A stretch of 10,062 nt of DNA from Pseudomonadota bacterium (GTDB lineage Bacteria > Desulfobacterota > Desulfovibrionia > Desulfovibrionales > Desulfovibrionaceae), in assembly GCA_023453335.1 (NCBI GenBank), contig JAEXTU010000295.1, forward strand, positions 1 to 10,062, read 5' to 3'. Shown here piece by piece: positions 1-7,390 of the stretch. Positions within the stretch are counted from its first letter, which is position 1, and every line of letters starts with the position of its first letter. The notes beneath the pieces are model-generated. The model saw only the letters and a program-made list of their open reading frames with translations, ran no database searches and was not told the DNA's origin. Position numbers and translations under genes: made by a program.

Positions 1-21
1 GAACGGGGCCGGGCCCCGTTC
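1..21. repeat. Perfect palindrome at window edge
   Basis: Arms GAACGGGGCC (1-10) and GGCCCCGTTC (12-21) are exact reverse complements around a single central base. In RNA this would be a stem of about 8 bp with a small GC loop. No T-run follows, so it is not an intrinsic terminator. It lies within the open phnC frame. It may be a chance GC palindrome or an effect of where the sequence was cut. Confidence 0.5.
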
Positions 22-769
22 CCTCGCCGTGGACAAGCTGGAGAAGGCGTACGGCCGCGGCGCGCTGGTGCTCAGGGGCATCAGCTTCGCCGTGTCCGGC
101 GCGACCACCCTGGGCATCATCGGCCCCTCGGGCTCGGGCAAGAGCACGCTCTTGCGCTGCATCAACCGGCTCATCGAGCCCACCGCCGGCCGCATCACCG
201 TGGCCGGCACGGACATGGTGGGGCTGGGAGGCACGGCCCTGCGCCAGGCCCGCCGCCACATCGGCATGGTCTTCCAGGAGTTCAACCTGGTGGAGCGGCT
301 GTCGGTGATGGAGAACGTGCTCTGCGGCCGGCTGGGCTACATCCCGCCCTGGCGGGCCTGGCTGCGCAAGTACCCGCCCGGGGACATCGCCCGCGCCTTC
401 GACCTCATCGACCAGGTGGGCCTGGGCGAGTTCGCCAACCAGCGGGCGGACAGCCTGTCCGGCGGCCAGCGGCAGCGGGTGGGCATCGCCCGCGCGGTGA
501 TGCAGGAGCCGGACATCATCATGGCCGACGAGCCCACCTCCTCCCTGGACCCCAAGACCTCGGTGGAGATCATGGAACTGCTCACCGGGTTCTCCCAGGC
601 CCGGCAGATGCCGCTCATCATCAACATCCACGACGTAGAGCTGGCCAAGCGCTTCTGCGACCGCATCATCGGCGTGTCCGGCGGGGTGGTGGTCTTCGAC
701 GGCCCGGCCCGCGACCTGGACACCTCCCACCTGAAGGCCATCTACGGCGGCGAGGACTGGCTGCAATGA
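2..769 (+). CDS. phnC: Phosphonate-type ABC transporter ATP-binding protein PhnC (5' partial)
   Basis: This is the cytoplasmic ATPase that powers uptake of phosphonates or related organophosphate/phosphite anions through the adjacent PhnE permeases. Counting from the GTG at 29, the sequence shows Walker A GPSGSGKST at residues 32-40, the Q-loop Gln at 83 (VFQEFNLVERL), the ABC signature LSGGQ at 143-147, Walker B IIMADE at 163-168 and the H-loop His at 201. The segment RLGYIPPWRAWL after the Q-loop is typical of PhnC rather than of generic amino-acid ABC ATPases. The reading frame is open to the window edge. The GTG at 29 has no Shine-Dalgarno, and the residues before it (SLAVDKL) look like the first beta strand of the domain, so the true start is probably upstream. 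The stop overlaps the phnE start by 4 bp (ATGA), which implies translational coupling. The exact substrate cannot be read from the sequence. Confidence 0.93.
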   Translation, partial: NGAGPRSLAVDKLEKAYGRGALVLRGISFAVSGATTLGIIGPSGSGKSTLLRCINRLIEPTAGRITVAGTDMVGLGGTALRQARRHIGMVFQEFNLVERLSVMENVLCGRLGYIPPWRAWLRKYPPGDIARAFDLIDQVGLGEFANQRADSLSGGQRQRVGIARAVMQEPDIIMADEPTSSLDPKTSVEIMELLTGFSQARQMPLIINIHDVELAKRFCDRIIGVSGGVVVFDGPARDLDTSHLKAIYGGEDWLQ

Positions 770-1551
770 CCACCGCCGCGGTCCGCACCCCGTTCGCGCC
801 CAACTGGTGGGCCCGGCTGGGCTGGCTGCTCCTGGTGGCCTACTGCGTCTACGCCATCGCCGACATGCAGATCACCTGGGAGCGGTTCCTCATCGGGCTG
901 CTCAACGGGCTCAAGTTCATCGCCGAGATGTTCCCGCCCAGCTCCAAGCGGCTGGGGCTGCTCGCGGACAATCTCATCGAGACCGTGGAGATCGCGGTCA
1001 TCGCCTCGGCCTTCGGCATCGCCGCCTCCCTGCCCCTGGGCCTCTTCGCGGCGCGCAACCTCATGCCCGCCTGGCTCACCTGGCCGGCCCGCACCATCAT
1101 CGCCGTGTGCCGATCCTTCCACCCGGTGATCTTCGCCATCCTCTTCGTGAAGGCCGTCGGGTTCGGCCCCCTGGCCGGCATCCTGACCCTGGTGTTCGCC
1201 TCCATCGGGTTCGTGGGCAAGCTGTTCTGCGAGGCCATCGAGGAGATTTCCCTCAAGCCGGTGGAGGCGGTGACCGCGGCCGGCGCGCCCTTCGCGAGCG
1301 TGCTCACCTTCGCGGTGTTCCCCCAGGTCTTCAACCGCTTCGTGGGGTTCGCCACCTACCAGTTCGACTCCAACCTGCGCAACTCCACCATGATCGGGGT
1401 GGTGGGCGCGGGCGGCATCGGCGGCACGCTGTTCGCTGCCTTCCAGCGCTTTGACTACGACTTTCTGTGCACCATCCTGCTCTCCATCATCGCGCTCATC
1501 ATGCTCAGCGAGCTGGCGGCCACGCGCGTGAAGGCGGTGTTCAATGACTGA
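766..1551 (+). CDS. phnE: Phosphonate-type ABC transporter permease PhnE (first copy)
   Basis: This 261-aa inner-membrane permease forms part of the translocation channel for the importer energised by PhnC. Hydrophobic segments lie at about 16-34, 67-92, 109-131, 135-155 and 232-250. The cytoplasmic EAA coupling loop that contacts the ATPase reads EAVTAAGAP at 167-175, followed by FPQVFNRF. The VGAGGIGG motif at 213-220 is characteristic of PhnE-type binding-protein-dependent permeases. The ATG lies inside the phnC stop (ATGA), and the 3' end overlaps the second permease by 8 bp, so the three genes must be cotranscribed and are probably translationally coupled. Tandem unequal phnE copies are common and are thought to form a heterodimeric channel. 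Confidence 0.93.
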   Translation: MTTAAVRTPFAPNWWARLGWLLLVAYCVYAIADMQITWERFLIGLLNGLKFIAEMFPPSSKRLGLLADNLIETVEIAVIASAFGIAASLPLGLFAARNLMPAWLTWPARTIIAVCRSFHPVIFAILFVKAVGFGPLAGILTLVFASIGFVGKLFCEAIEEISLKPVEAVTAAGAPFASVLTFAVFPQVFNRFVGFATYQFDSNLRNSTMIGVVGAGGIGGTLFAAFQRFDYDFLCTILLSIIALIMLSELAATRVKAVFND

Positions 1552-2341
1552 GCCCCGCACCTGGCGGCGCTTCACCCCGGCCGAACGCCTGGCCCGCTTC
1601 GCGGTCTACCTGGGGGCCACCGCCCTGTTCGTGGTGTCCCTCAAGACCGTGGAGGTCATCCCCGAGTTCCTCTACGACGCGCCGCACCAGGTCATGGACC
1701 TGCTCGTCCGCATGTGGCCCATCGACTATGCGGCCTACCACAAGGCGCACATCCACCAGGCCCTCATCGAGACCCTGAACACCTCCACCCTGGGCACCAT
1801 CTTCGCCCTGTTCATGGCCCTGCCCCTGGGCGTCATGGCCGCGGGCAACATCGTGCGCTCGCCCCTGCTCAACTGGGTGGCCAAGTTCTTCCTGGTGTCC
1901 TCGCGCACGGTGAACACCCTGGTCTGGGCCATCCTCTTCGTGGCCATCTTCGGCCCCGGGGCCCTGGCCGGGGTGGCGGCCATCTCCTTCCGCTCCATCG
2001 GGTTCTGCGGCAAGCTCCTGGGCGAGGCCCTGGAGGAGGTGAAGCCCGGCCCCATCGAGGCCCTCAAGGCCGCGGGCGCGCCCTGGATCAGCATCCTGCT
2101 CAAGGGCTACTGGCCCCAGGTGGCCCCGGCCTTCTGGGGCATCGCCCTGTTCCGCTGGGACATCAACGTGCGGGAGAGCGCGGTCATCGGCCTGGTGGGC
2201 GCGGGCGGCATCGGCGTGTCCCTGGAGGACGCGCTGAACCTCTTCCACTGGCCCCGGGTCTCTCTCATCCTGCTGTGCATCTTCGCCGTGGTCATCCTGG
2301 CCGAGTTCTTCGTGACCAAGGTGCGGGCCAGGATGATCTAG
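1544..2341 (+). CDS. phnE: Phosphonate-type ABC transporter permease PhnE (second copy)
   Basis: This 265-aa integral membrane permease is paralogous to the preceding gene and is the likely second half of the channel. Hydrophobic stretches occur at about 17-37, 80-100, 110-137, 140-157 and 238-257. The EAA loop is EALKAAGAP at 172-180 followed by YWPQVAPAF. The permease signature VGAGGIGV is at 218-225. Compared with the first copy it has a different N-terminal extension with a periplasmic loop (about 38-72, rich in His and Tyr). Its start overlaps the upstream stop by 8 bp. Its own TAG stop is embedded in the TAGGAGG Shine-Dalgarno of the following HAD gene. Confidence 0.93.
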   Translation: MTEPRTWRRFTPAERLARFAVYLGATALFVVSLKTVEVIPEFLYDAPHQVMDLLVRMWPIDYAAYHKAHIHQALIETLNTSTLGTIFALFMALPLGVMAAGNIVRSPLLNWVAKFFLVSSRTVNTLVWAILFVAIFGPGALAGVAAISFRSIGFCGKLLGEALEEVKPGPIEALKAAGAPWISILLKGYWPQVAPAFWGIALFRWDINVRESAVIGLVGAGGIGVSLEDALNLFHWPRVSLILLCIFAVVILAEFFVTKVRARMI

Positions 2342-2345
2342 GAGG
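2339..2345 (+). promoter_or_regulatory. Shine-Dalgarno TAGGAGG fixing the GTG start of the HAD gene
   Basis: TAGGAGG contains the stop codon of the second phnE and sits 4 nt before GTG at 2350. The next in-frame ATG, at 2368, is 22 nt from this element and has no other SD, so GTG is the better start. The overlap of stop and SD suggests ribosomes reinitiate here after finishing phnE. Confidence 0.6.
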
Positions 2346-2349
2346 CGCC

Positions 2350-3147
2350 GTGCAGCCCCTCTCCGCCATGCCCCCCGCGGCGCGCCGGGCCGTGCGCCAC
2401 GTGCTCTGCGACATCGACGACACCCTCACCGACTCCGGCCGGCTGGGGGCGGCGGCCTACGCCGCGCTGGAGGCCCTGCACCGGGCCGGGCTCACGGTGA
2501 CGCCCATCACCGGCCGGCCCGCGGGCTGGTGCGACCACATCGCCCGCATGTGGCCGGTGCACGGGGTGGTGGGCGAGAACGGCGCGTTCTACTTCCGCTA
2601 CGACCACGTTGCCCGGCGCATGGTCCGCCGCTACTGGAAGCCCGCGGCCGAGCGCCGCGCCGATGCGGCCCGGCTGGCCGAGTTGGGCGCGCGCATCCTG
2701 GCCGAGGTGCCGGGCTGCGCCATCTCCGCGGACCAGGCCTACCGCGAGGCGGACCTGGCCGTGGACTTCTGCGAGGACGTGCCGCCCCTGCCCCTCGCTG
2801 CGGCCCGGCGCATCCAGGGGCTGTTCGCGGCGGCCGGGGCCCACGCCAAGATCAGCTCCATCCACGTGAACGGCTGGTTCGGGGACTACGACAAGCTGGC
2901 CATGACCCGGATATTCTTCGCCGAGGCCCTGGGCGAGGACCTGGACGCGGTGAAGGACGCGGTGGTGTTCGCCGGCGACTCGCCCAACGACGCGCCCATG
3001 TTCGCGCACTTCCCCAACGCGGTGGGGGTGGCCAACGTGCGGGACTTCGGGGACGCCCTGCCCGCCCGGCCGGCCTGGGTCACCCCCTCCCGGGGCGGGG
3101 CCGGCTTCGCCGAGCTGGCCGCGGCCCTGCTGGCGGCCCGCGCCTGA
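2350..3147 (+). CDS. HAD-superfamily (Cof/IIB-type) phosphatase in the phn operon
   Basis: This is a cytoplasmic Mg-dependent phosphohydrolase of 265 aa (from GTG). Motif I is DIDDTLT, with nucleophile Asp21 and acid/base Asp23. Motif II is the Thr in PITGRP (Thr54). The motif III Lys is in GDYDKLAM (Lys182). Motif IV is GDSPND at 209-214. The roughly 100 residues between motif II and the Lys form a C2B-type cap, as in sugar-phosphate phosphatases such as mannosyl-3-phosphoglycerate and sucrose phosphatases and in Cof-like enzymes. It is not PhnX: the usual phosphonatase cap and its Schiff-base Lys region are not recognisable. The gene lies 8 bp after phnE and is clearly in the same operon, so it probably acts on the imported compound or a downstream phosphate ester. 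That role and the substrate are inferred. The family assignment is firm. Confidence 0.88.
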   Translation: MQPLSAMPPAARRAVRHVLCDIDDTLTDSGRLGAAAYAALEALHRAGLTVTPITGRPAGWCDHIARMWPVHGVVGENGAFYFRYDHVARRMVRRYWKPAAERRADAARLAELGARILAEVPGCAISADQAYREADLAVDFCEDVPPLPLAAARRIQGLFAAAGAHAKISSIHVNGWFGDYDKLAMTRIFFAEALGEDLDAVKDAVVFAGDSPNDAPMFAHFPNAVGVANVRDFGDALPARPAWVTPSRGGAGFAELAAALLAARA

Positions 3148-3185
3148 CCGCCTTGCCTCTCCCCGGGGCCTGCGGCTAGAGTGTC

Positions 3186-3205
3186 CCTCCCGAGGCTTCG
3201 GGGGG
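3186..3205 (+). promoter_or_regulatory. Hairpin occluding the SD of the ACT-MBL gene
   Basis: An 8-bp stem (3186-3193 with 3198-3205, including one G-T pair) and a GGCT loop fold over the G-run that, with the following AGAA, forms the Shine-Dalgarno region before ATG 3214. It could throttle translation of the downstream gene relative to the phn genes. It may also be a by-product of high GC content. Confidence 0.35.
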
Positions 3206-3213
3206 AGAATCCC

Positions 3214-4854
3214 ATGAGCGAGAACCACGATCGGCCGCAGGCGTCCGACGCGAATGGCCTGACCCTGCGCCGCGACCCGCGGGGCGGATGGCGGCTGGGG
3301 GCGGCTTTGCGCATGGCGGATCGGCCCGGGGAGCTGGCCGGCCTGGCCGCCTTCCTGGCCGGCCAGGAGGCCAACATCGAGCGGTTCGCCTACAACCGCT
3401 CCGACAACCCCTTCGTGCTGCGCATGGAGGTCCGCGGCCCCAGCGCGGCCCGGGCCGGGCTGCTGGCCGACGAGCTGGGGCGGCAGGGGCGGCTGGAGGC
3501 CCCGGGCTCGGCAGCCGAGCAGCCCGCGCCCATCACCGACCCCGGGGGGCTTCTGGCCATCAAGGCCACCCTGGAGGATGCGCCCGGCACCCTGGCCCGA
3601 CTGGCCGAGGTCTTCCGGCAGCACCGGGCCAGCGTGATCCACCTGGCCTACGACGGCGACGCCGCGCCCGGCCTGGCCGAGATCACCATGGCCGCGGAAT
3701 CGCCGCAGCAGGTGGCCGCCCTGCTCGAAGACCTGGGCCAGGGCGGCTGGCATTTCCACGTGCAGTGGCAGGGCGCGGACAGCGCGGCCATGGAGGCGGT
3801 CATCGGCCTGTCCGCGGCCGAGCAGTTCCTGTTTCGGCTGCGCCGCATCCTGCCCCCGGACCGCCTGGACCGCCTGAAGGCCCTGTTCGAGTCCTCCGAG
3901 GACATGGGCCGGACCCTCCTGGACTTCCGCCGCCAGGCCGGGGCGGACGAGGAGTCCATGGCCGCCTCCGGGGTGTTCGCCAGCATCCTGCACCTGGCCG
4001 CGGCCTCCCTGGGCCGCACCGGGGAGCGCTTCTCCATGCGCCTGGCCGGCCCCACCGCGGTCAGCCCCCGGGTGTCCCTGTACACCCTGGCCTGCCCCAC
4101 CGGGGCCAACGGCTTTGTCCTGCGCGCACCGGACGAGGATGTCCTGGTGGACTCGGGCTTCGGCCTCTACTGGCCCGACGCCCGGGACTGGCTGGCCCGG
4201 CACGGGTTCGACCCCGCCCGCATCCGCCGCGCCTTCTTCACCCACCCGGACGCGGACCACGCGGGCTGGGCCGCTCCCCTGGAGCGGGAGTTCGGGACCC
4301 GGGTGCACATGCACCCGGACTGCGCCCGGGTCTTTGCCCACGGCAACCGCGCCCAGGGCACCGGCACCCGGCTGCAGGCCCTGAACCTCTCCTTCACCCG
4401 GCTCATCACCCGGCTCACCGAGCTGGACGCCCCCCGGGAGATCGCCCCCTTCACTCGCTCCCCGCAGGATCTGCCCGAGGCCGGCGGGTTCCCGGTGCTG
4501 GGCGGCTTCGCGGTGGAGGACGTGGACTTCCTGGTGCTGGAGAGCCTGGGCGGGCACGTGGCCGGCCAGGTGTTCTATTACGCCCCCCTGGCCGGGCTGC
4601 TCTTCTGCGGGGACTACCTCATCGACGTGGCCAGCCTGTCCGAGCGGGACAAGTCCATCCTCTCGGTACCCAAGTACCTCATGACCAGCACCAACGCGGA
4701 CAGCCGGGTCTTCGGCCGGGAGATGGCCATGCTGCGCAACCTCATGCGCCAGGCCCAGGCGCGGCTGGCCCCCCAGGGCCGGACCGCCCGCGTCTGCTCC
4801 GGGCACGGCTGGCCGTACACCGTGGAGGAGGCGGGCTGGGAGGCCGAGGCCTAG
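3214..4854 (+). CDS. Tandem ACT-domain / metallo-beta-lactamase-fold protein
   Basis: I do not recognise a characterised homologue of this 546-aa soluble protein. Two ACT-like regulatory modules come first. Module one is about 26-95, with the DRPGELAGLAAFL turn typical of ACT ligand sites. Module two is about 112-185, with DAPGTLARLAEVF. A charged helical segment (about 200-275) follows. The C-terminal half (about 285-535) is an MBL fold with metal motif THPDADH (His344, Asp346, Asp348, His349), His448 in GGHVAGQ, Asp467 in FCGDY and His531 in SGHGW. All binding positions are filled, but the usual second His of HxHxDH is Asp. ACT domains usually bind amino acids or similar small effectors, so a ligand-gated hydrolase or sensor is plausible. 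ATG 3214, preceded by a G-rich SD, is preferred to a GTG at 3181. It lies 66 bp after the HAD gene and may belong to the same operon. It ends tail to tail with the kinase gene. Confidence 0.85.
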   Translation: MSENHDRPQASDANGLTLRRDPRGGWRLGAALRMADRPGELAGLAAFLAGQEANIERFAYNRSDNPFVLRMEVRGPSAARAGLLADELGRQGRLEAPGSAAEQPAPITDPGGLLAIKATLEDAPGTLARLAEVFRQHRASVIHLAYDGDAAPGLAEITMAAESPQQVAALLEDLGQGGWHFHVQWQGADSAAMEAVIGLSAAEQFLFRLRRILPPDRLDRLKALFESSEDMGRTLLDFRRQAGADEESMAASGVFASILHLAAASLGRTGERFSMRLAGPTAVSPRVSLYTLACPTGANGFVLRAPDEDVLVDSGFGLYWPDARDWLARHGFDPARIRRAFFTHPDADHAGWAAPLEREFGTRVHMHPDCARVFAHGNRAQGTGTRLQALNLSFTRLITRLTELDAPREIAPFTRSPQDLPEAGGFPVLGGFAVEDVDFLVLESLGGHVAGQVFYYAPLAGLLFCGDYLIDVASLSERDKSILSVPKYLMTSTNADSRVFGREMAMLRNLMRQAQARLAPQGRTARVCSGHGWPYTVEEAGWEAEA

Positions 4855-6170
4855 GCCGGGATCTCCGCCGCCAGCGGCGCGACCAGGTGGACCGTGGTGC
4901 CCCGGCCCGGGGCCGCGGCGATGTCCAGGGTCCCGCCCAGGATGGAGGCCCGCTCGCGCATGCTCTGCAGGCCGAAGCGGCCGTTGCGTGCGGCGTCCAG
5001 CGCGGTCCCGGCCAGGTCGAAGCCCGTACCGTCGTCCCCCACCAGCAGGTGGAGCTCCCCGGGCTCCGCCCAGATCCGGACCTCCACGTGGCCGGCCCGG
5101 GCGTGCCGGCGCACGTTGTGCAATGACTCCTGGAGGATACGCAACACGTGCACCCGGGCCTCCAGGCCCAGGCCGCGGCCGTCCTGCTCCTCGCCGCTGA
5201 AGTCCACGTCCAGCCCCGCGGCGTCGGCGAACTCCGCCAGGTGCGCGGCCACCACCTTGCCCAGGCCCAGGTGCTCCAGCTCCGAGGGCAAAAGCCCCTG
5301 CATGGTCCGGCGCACGTTGTCCAGGGTGGCGCCGATCATGTCCAGGCAGCGCTCCAGGCCCGGCCGCAGCGCCGGGGCGGACTCGGGATGGCCGTCGCAC
5401 AGGGTGGCCACCGCGATCTTGAGCGCGGCCAGGTCCTGGGCCATGTTGTCGTGCAGGTCCAGGGCCAGGGCTCGGCGCTCCTTCTCCTGCACCCGGACCA
5501 TCTCCTGGGTGTGCGCCCGCACCACGTCCTCCAGCATCCGGCGGTGGGAAATGTCCACCACCGAGCACTCCAGGCGCACCCGGTCCCAGCCCGGGTCCTC
5601 CACCGCGCGGCAGGAGTGGAGCAGCCAGAGGGGGCGGCCCTGCAGGGTGCGGGCCTCCAGCTCCGCCTCCACCGGCCCGCTGCTGTTCACGGCCCGGCGC
5701 ACGAACTCCTTCCAGGCCGCCGGGTCAACCATGGCCGTGGGCCAAGCCGCGCGCACCGCCTCCCCGCTGTCCCCGTTCCCGGCGCAGCCCAGCAGGCGGG
5801 CGAAGGCCGGATTGGCCGAGAGTATCTCCCCCCGCACGTCCACGCTGTACAGCCCGGCCAGGGCGTTCTCGAACAGGGCGCGGGAGCGGCGCTCGTTCTC
5901 CCGGAGCACGGCCTCGGCGTGCTCCACCCGCTGCATGAAGAGCACTACCAGCCCGCCCCCGGCCAGACAGGCGGCCAGGAAGGAGAGCCGGGCGATGAGG
6001 TCGTTGCGCGGCACGTTGCGCGCCAGGGCGTCCCACAGGGTCAGCGGCTCGTGGAAGATGAGAATGCGGATGGTGTCGGCGAAACTGAAATAGTCGTAAA
6101 CCCCGTCCACGAACCAGTACAGGAGCCCGAAGCCCAGGCTGGCCCCGAGGATGGACAGGGGGCGACGCAT
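4851..6170 (-). CDS. Membrane PAS-domain sensor histidine kinase (HisKA_3/NarL-partner type)
   Basis: This 439-aa two-component sensor has two predicted membrane segments (about 6-21 and 60-79) enclosing a short extracytoplasmic loop of some 38 residues. After them come a coiled-coil-like linker, a PAS domain (about 95-210, starting RALFENALAGLYSV), a HisKA_3 dimerisation domain with phospho-acceptor His240 in ALDLHDNMAQDLAAL, and a HATPase_c domain. The ATPase shows an N-box (Asn352 in ESLHNVRRHA), DDGTGF at 379-384, GLQSMRERA at 400-408 and GRGTTV at 423-428. Kinases of this subclass normally phosphorylate NarL/FixJ response regulators, but none is encoded in the window. The ATG lies 2 bp after the stop of the binding-protein gene, so the two are coupled and the binding protein is the likely signal-input partner. 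The stop overlaps that of the convergent ACT-MBL gene. Confidence 0.92.
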   Translation of the reverse strand: MRRPLSILGASLGFGLLYWFVDGVYDYFSFADTIRILIFHEPLTLWDALARNVPRNDLIARLSFLAACLAGGGLVVLFMQRVEHAEAVLRENERRSRALFENALAGLYSVDVRGEILSANPAFARLLGCAGNGDSGEAVRAAWPTAMVDPAAWKEFVRRAVNSSGPVEAELEARTLQGRPLWLLHSCRAVEDPGWDRVRLECSVVDISHRRMLEDVVRAHTQEMVRVQEKERRALALDLHDNMAQDLAALKIAVATLCDGHPESAPALRPGLERCLDMIGATLDNVRRTMQGLLPSELEHLGLGKVVAAHLAEFADAAGLDVDFSGEEQDGRGLGLEARVHVLRILQESLHNVRRHARAGHVEVRIWAEPGELHLLVGDDGTGFDLAGTALDAARNGRFGLQSMRERASILGGTLDIAAAPGRGTTVHLVAPLAAEIPA

Positions 6171-6172
6171 GG

Positions 6173-7351
6173 CTAGCGGCCCTGGTCCGGGGCCATGGTA
6201 TCGAACACGTCCTCGGCCACCAGGTCCAGGCCGGGGGGCACCGCGTAGCCGATGCGGCGGGCGGTCTCCCGGTTCAGGGACAGGCCGCGCGGGTCCTCGA
6301 AGACGAGCGGCAGCCGGCCCACGGGCACCTCATTGAAGGCCGAGGCCGCGACCTTGGCGTGGAAGGCGCCGATCTGCCGGAAGGCCCCCCGGCCCAGGGT
6401 GATGCCCATGAGCACCCCGTACTTCACCTCTTCGCTACCCTGCTGGGAGAAGGTGGGGATCCCCCGCTCGATGTAGGGGGCCAGGATGCGGGACATGGCC
6501 CGGCGGTTTACCCCTTGGTGCACCGGGATGATGGCCGCGTCCACCTGCTTGGCCAGGCGCTCCTGGCAGGTGATGACCGCCTCCTCCGCCGCCTCCTGAC
6601 CCACTCCGGCGGAGGGGGCCAGGCAGGGCACCACCTCGAAGCCGAATTCCCGGGAGACCTGCTCGATCTCCTGCACCCCGGCGTGCACCAGGCCGTCAGG
6701 GCTGTCCTCGTAGGTTATCCCCAGGCGCTGGAACCGGAACAGGTTGAAGAAGAGCCGGGCCATGCGCACGTAACGGTTCGGGTCGCACTTGGCGTGCACG
6801 TGGTCGCGGCCGGACTGGGTGGGGCTCTCGATGATGCCTGAGCGCACGGCGTTGCTCACCGCGCATACGGTCAGGGGCACGGAGTGGCGGTCGTTGGCCA
6901 GGTCCTGGCCGGCCCAGGTGCCGGCGGCCAGCATGAAGTCCACCTCGCCGGCTTGCAGGCGGCGGATGCAGTCCTCGCGCACCTGGCCCCGCCGGGTGGC
7001 GTTCCAGCCCGCGGACCAGAAGGCCGCGGGCGCGAACTCCAGGTAGTCGCTCTTGAAGGCGGCCAGCACCGGCCACAGGGCGGCGTTGTCGTCCGGGCCG
7101 CCCGCCTCCGGGACCTCGGCCGGCGCGATCCAGCCCAGGTCCATGAGCCCTTCCACGAACCCCACCAGGTTGCGGCGGTAGTTGAAATAGGGGCCGCCCT
7201 CGTAATAGCCGATGCGCCACTTGCCGCCCCCGGGCTTGAGCCGGGGCGTGGTGACGAAGTCCGCGGCCGGGACCACGGCGGGAAAGGCCAGGATAGCGGC
7301 CAGGCACAGCGCCGCCACGGACGGACCCAGGAAACCGGAAACTCGCGCCAT
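6173..7351 (-). CDS. Periplasmic ABC_sub_bind-family substrate-binding protein, probable sensor partner
   Basis: This 392-aa secreted protein starts with a signal peptide (MAR, hydrophobic core SVAALCLAAILAFPAVV, cleavage near residues 29-30 before DF). The mature part has the two-lobe pattern of the ABC_sub_bind family (COG2984/TrpX-like). WRIGYYEGGPYF opens the first lobe, GTWAGQDLAN lies at about 144-153, and VDAAIIPVHQGVN (270-282) is in the second lobe. The family-typical C-terminal stretch has LSLNRETARRIGYAVPPGL at 357-375. No permease or ATPase accompanies it. It precedes the kinase by 2 bp, so it more likely delivers a ligand signal to the kinase than drives transport. A GTG at 7375 would extend it by 8 residues. 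ATG 7351 gives a cleaner signal peptide and has a purine-rich GGTGG upstream. The ligand is unknown; relatives bind aromatic amino acids and other small molecules. Confidence 0.85.
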   Translation of the reverse strand: MARVSGFLGPSVAALCLAAILAFPAVVPAADFVTTPRLKPGGGKWRIGYYEGGPYFNYRRNLVGFVEGLMDLGWIAPAEVPEAGGPDDNAALWPVLAAFKSDYLEFAPAAFWSAGWNATRRGQVREDCIRRLQAGEVDFMLAAGTWAGQDLANDRHSVPLTVCAVSNAVRSGIIESPTQSGRDHVHAKCDPNRYVRMARLFFNLFRFQRLGITYEDSPDGLVHAGVQEIEQVSREFGFEVVPCLAPSAGVGQEAAEEAVITCQERLAKQVDAAIIPVHQGVNRRAMSRILAPYIERGIPTFSQQGSEEVKYGVLMGITLGRGAFRQIGAFHAKVAASAFNEVPVGRLPLVFEDPRGLSLNRETARRIGYAVPPGLDLVAEDVFDTMAPDQGR

Positions 7352-7390
7352 TTCCACCACCCTCGCGAACAGCACTCAAGGCAGTGCGGC

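Noticed and set aside
1714..2349. In-frame extension of the HAD gene back into the second phnE
   Set aside because: The upstream residues are low-complexity Pro/Gly/His/Arg sequence from the wrong frame of phnE. HAD homology begins just after GTG 2350, which has its own SD.
3153..3182. TTGCCT-N18-TAGAGT as a promoter for the ACT-MBL gene
   Set aside because: Both hexamers are weak matches in GC-rich DNA, so read-through from the phn operon is at least as likely.
4851..4900. An intrinsic terminator between the convergent genes
   Set aside because: There is no intergenic space and no stem followed by a T-run on either strand at the junction.
2338..5568. A 1076-codon open frame on the minus strand across the HAD, ACT-MBL and kinase genes
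   Set aside because: It is Gly/Pro/Arg/Ala-rich with no domain logic and lies antisense to genes with clear motifs. Such frames are common by-products of third-position GC bias.
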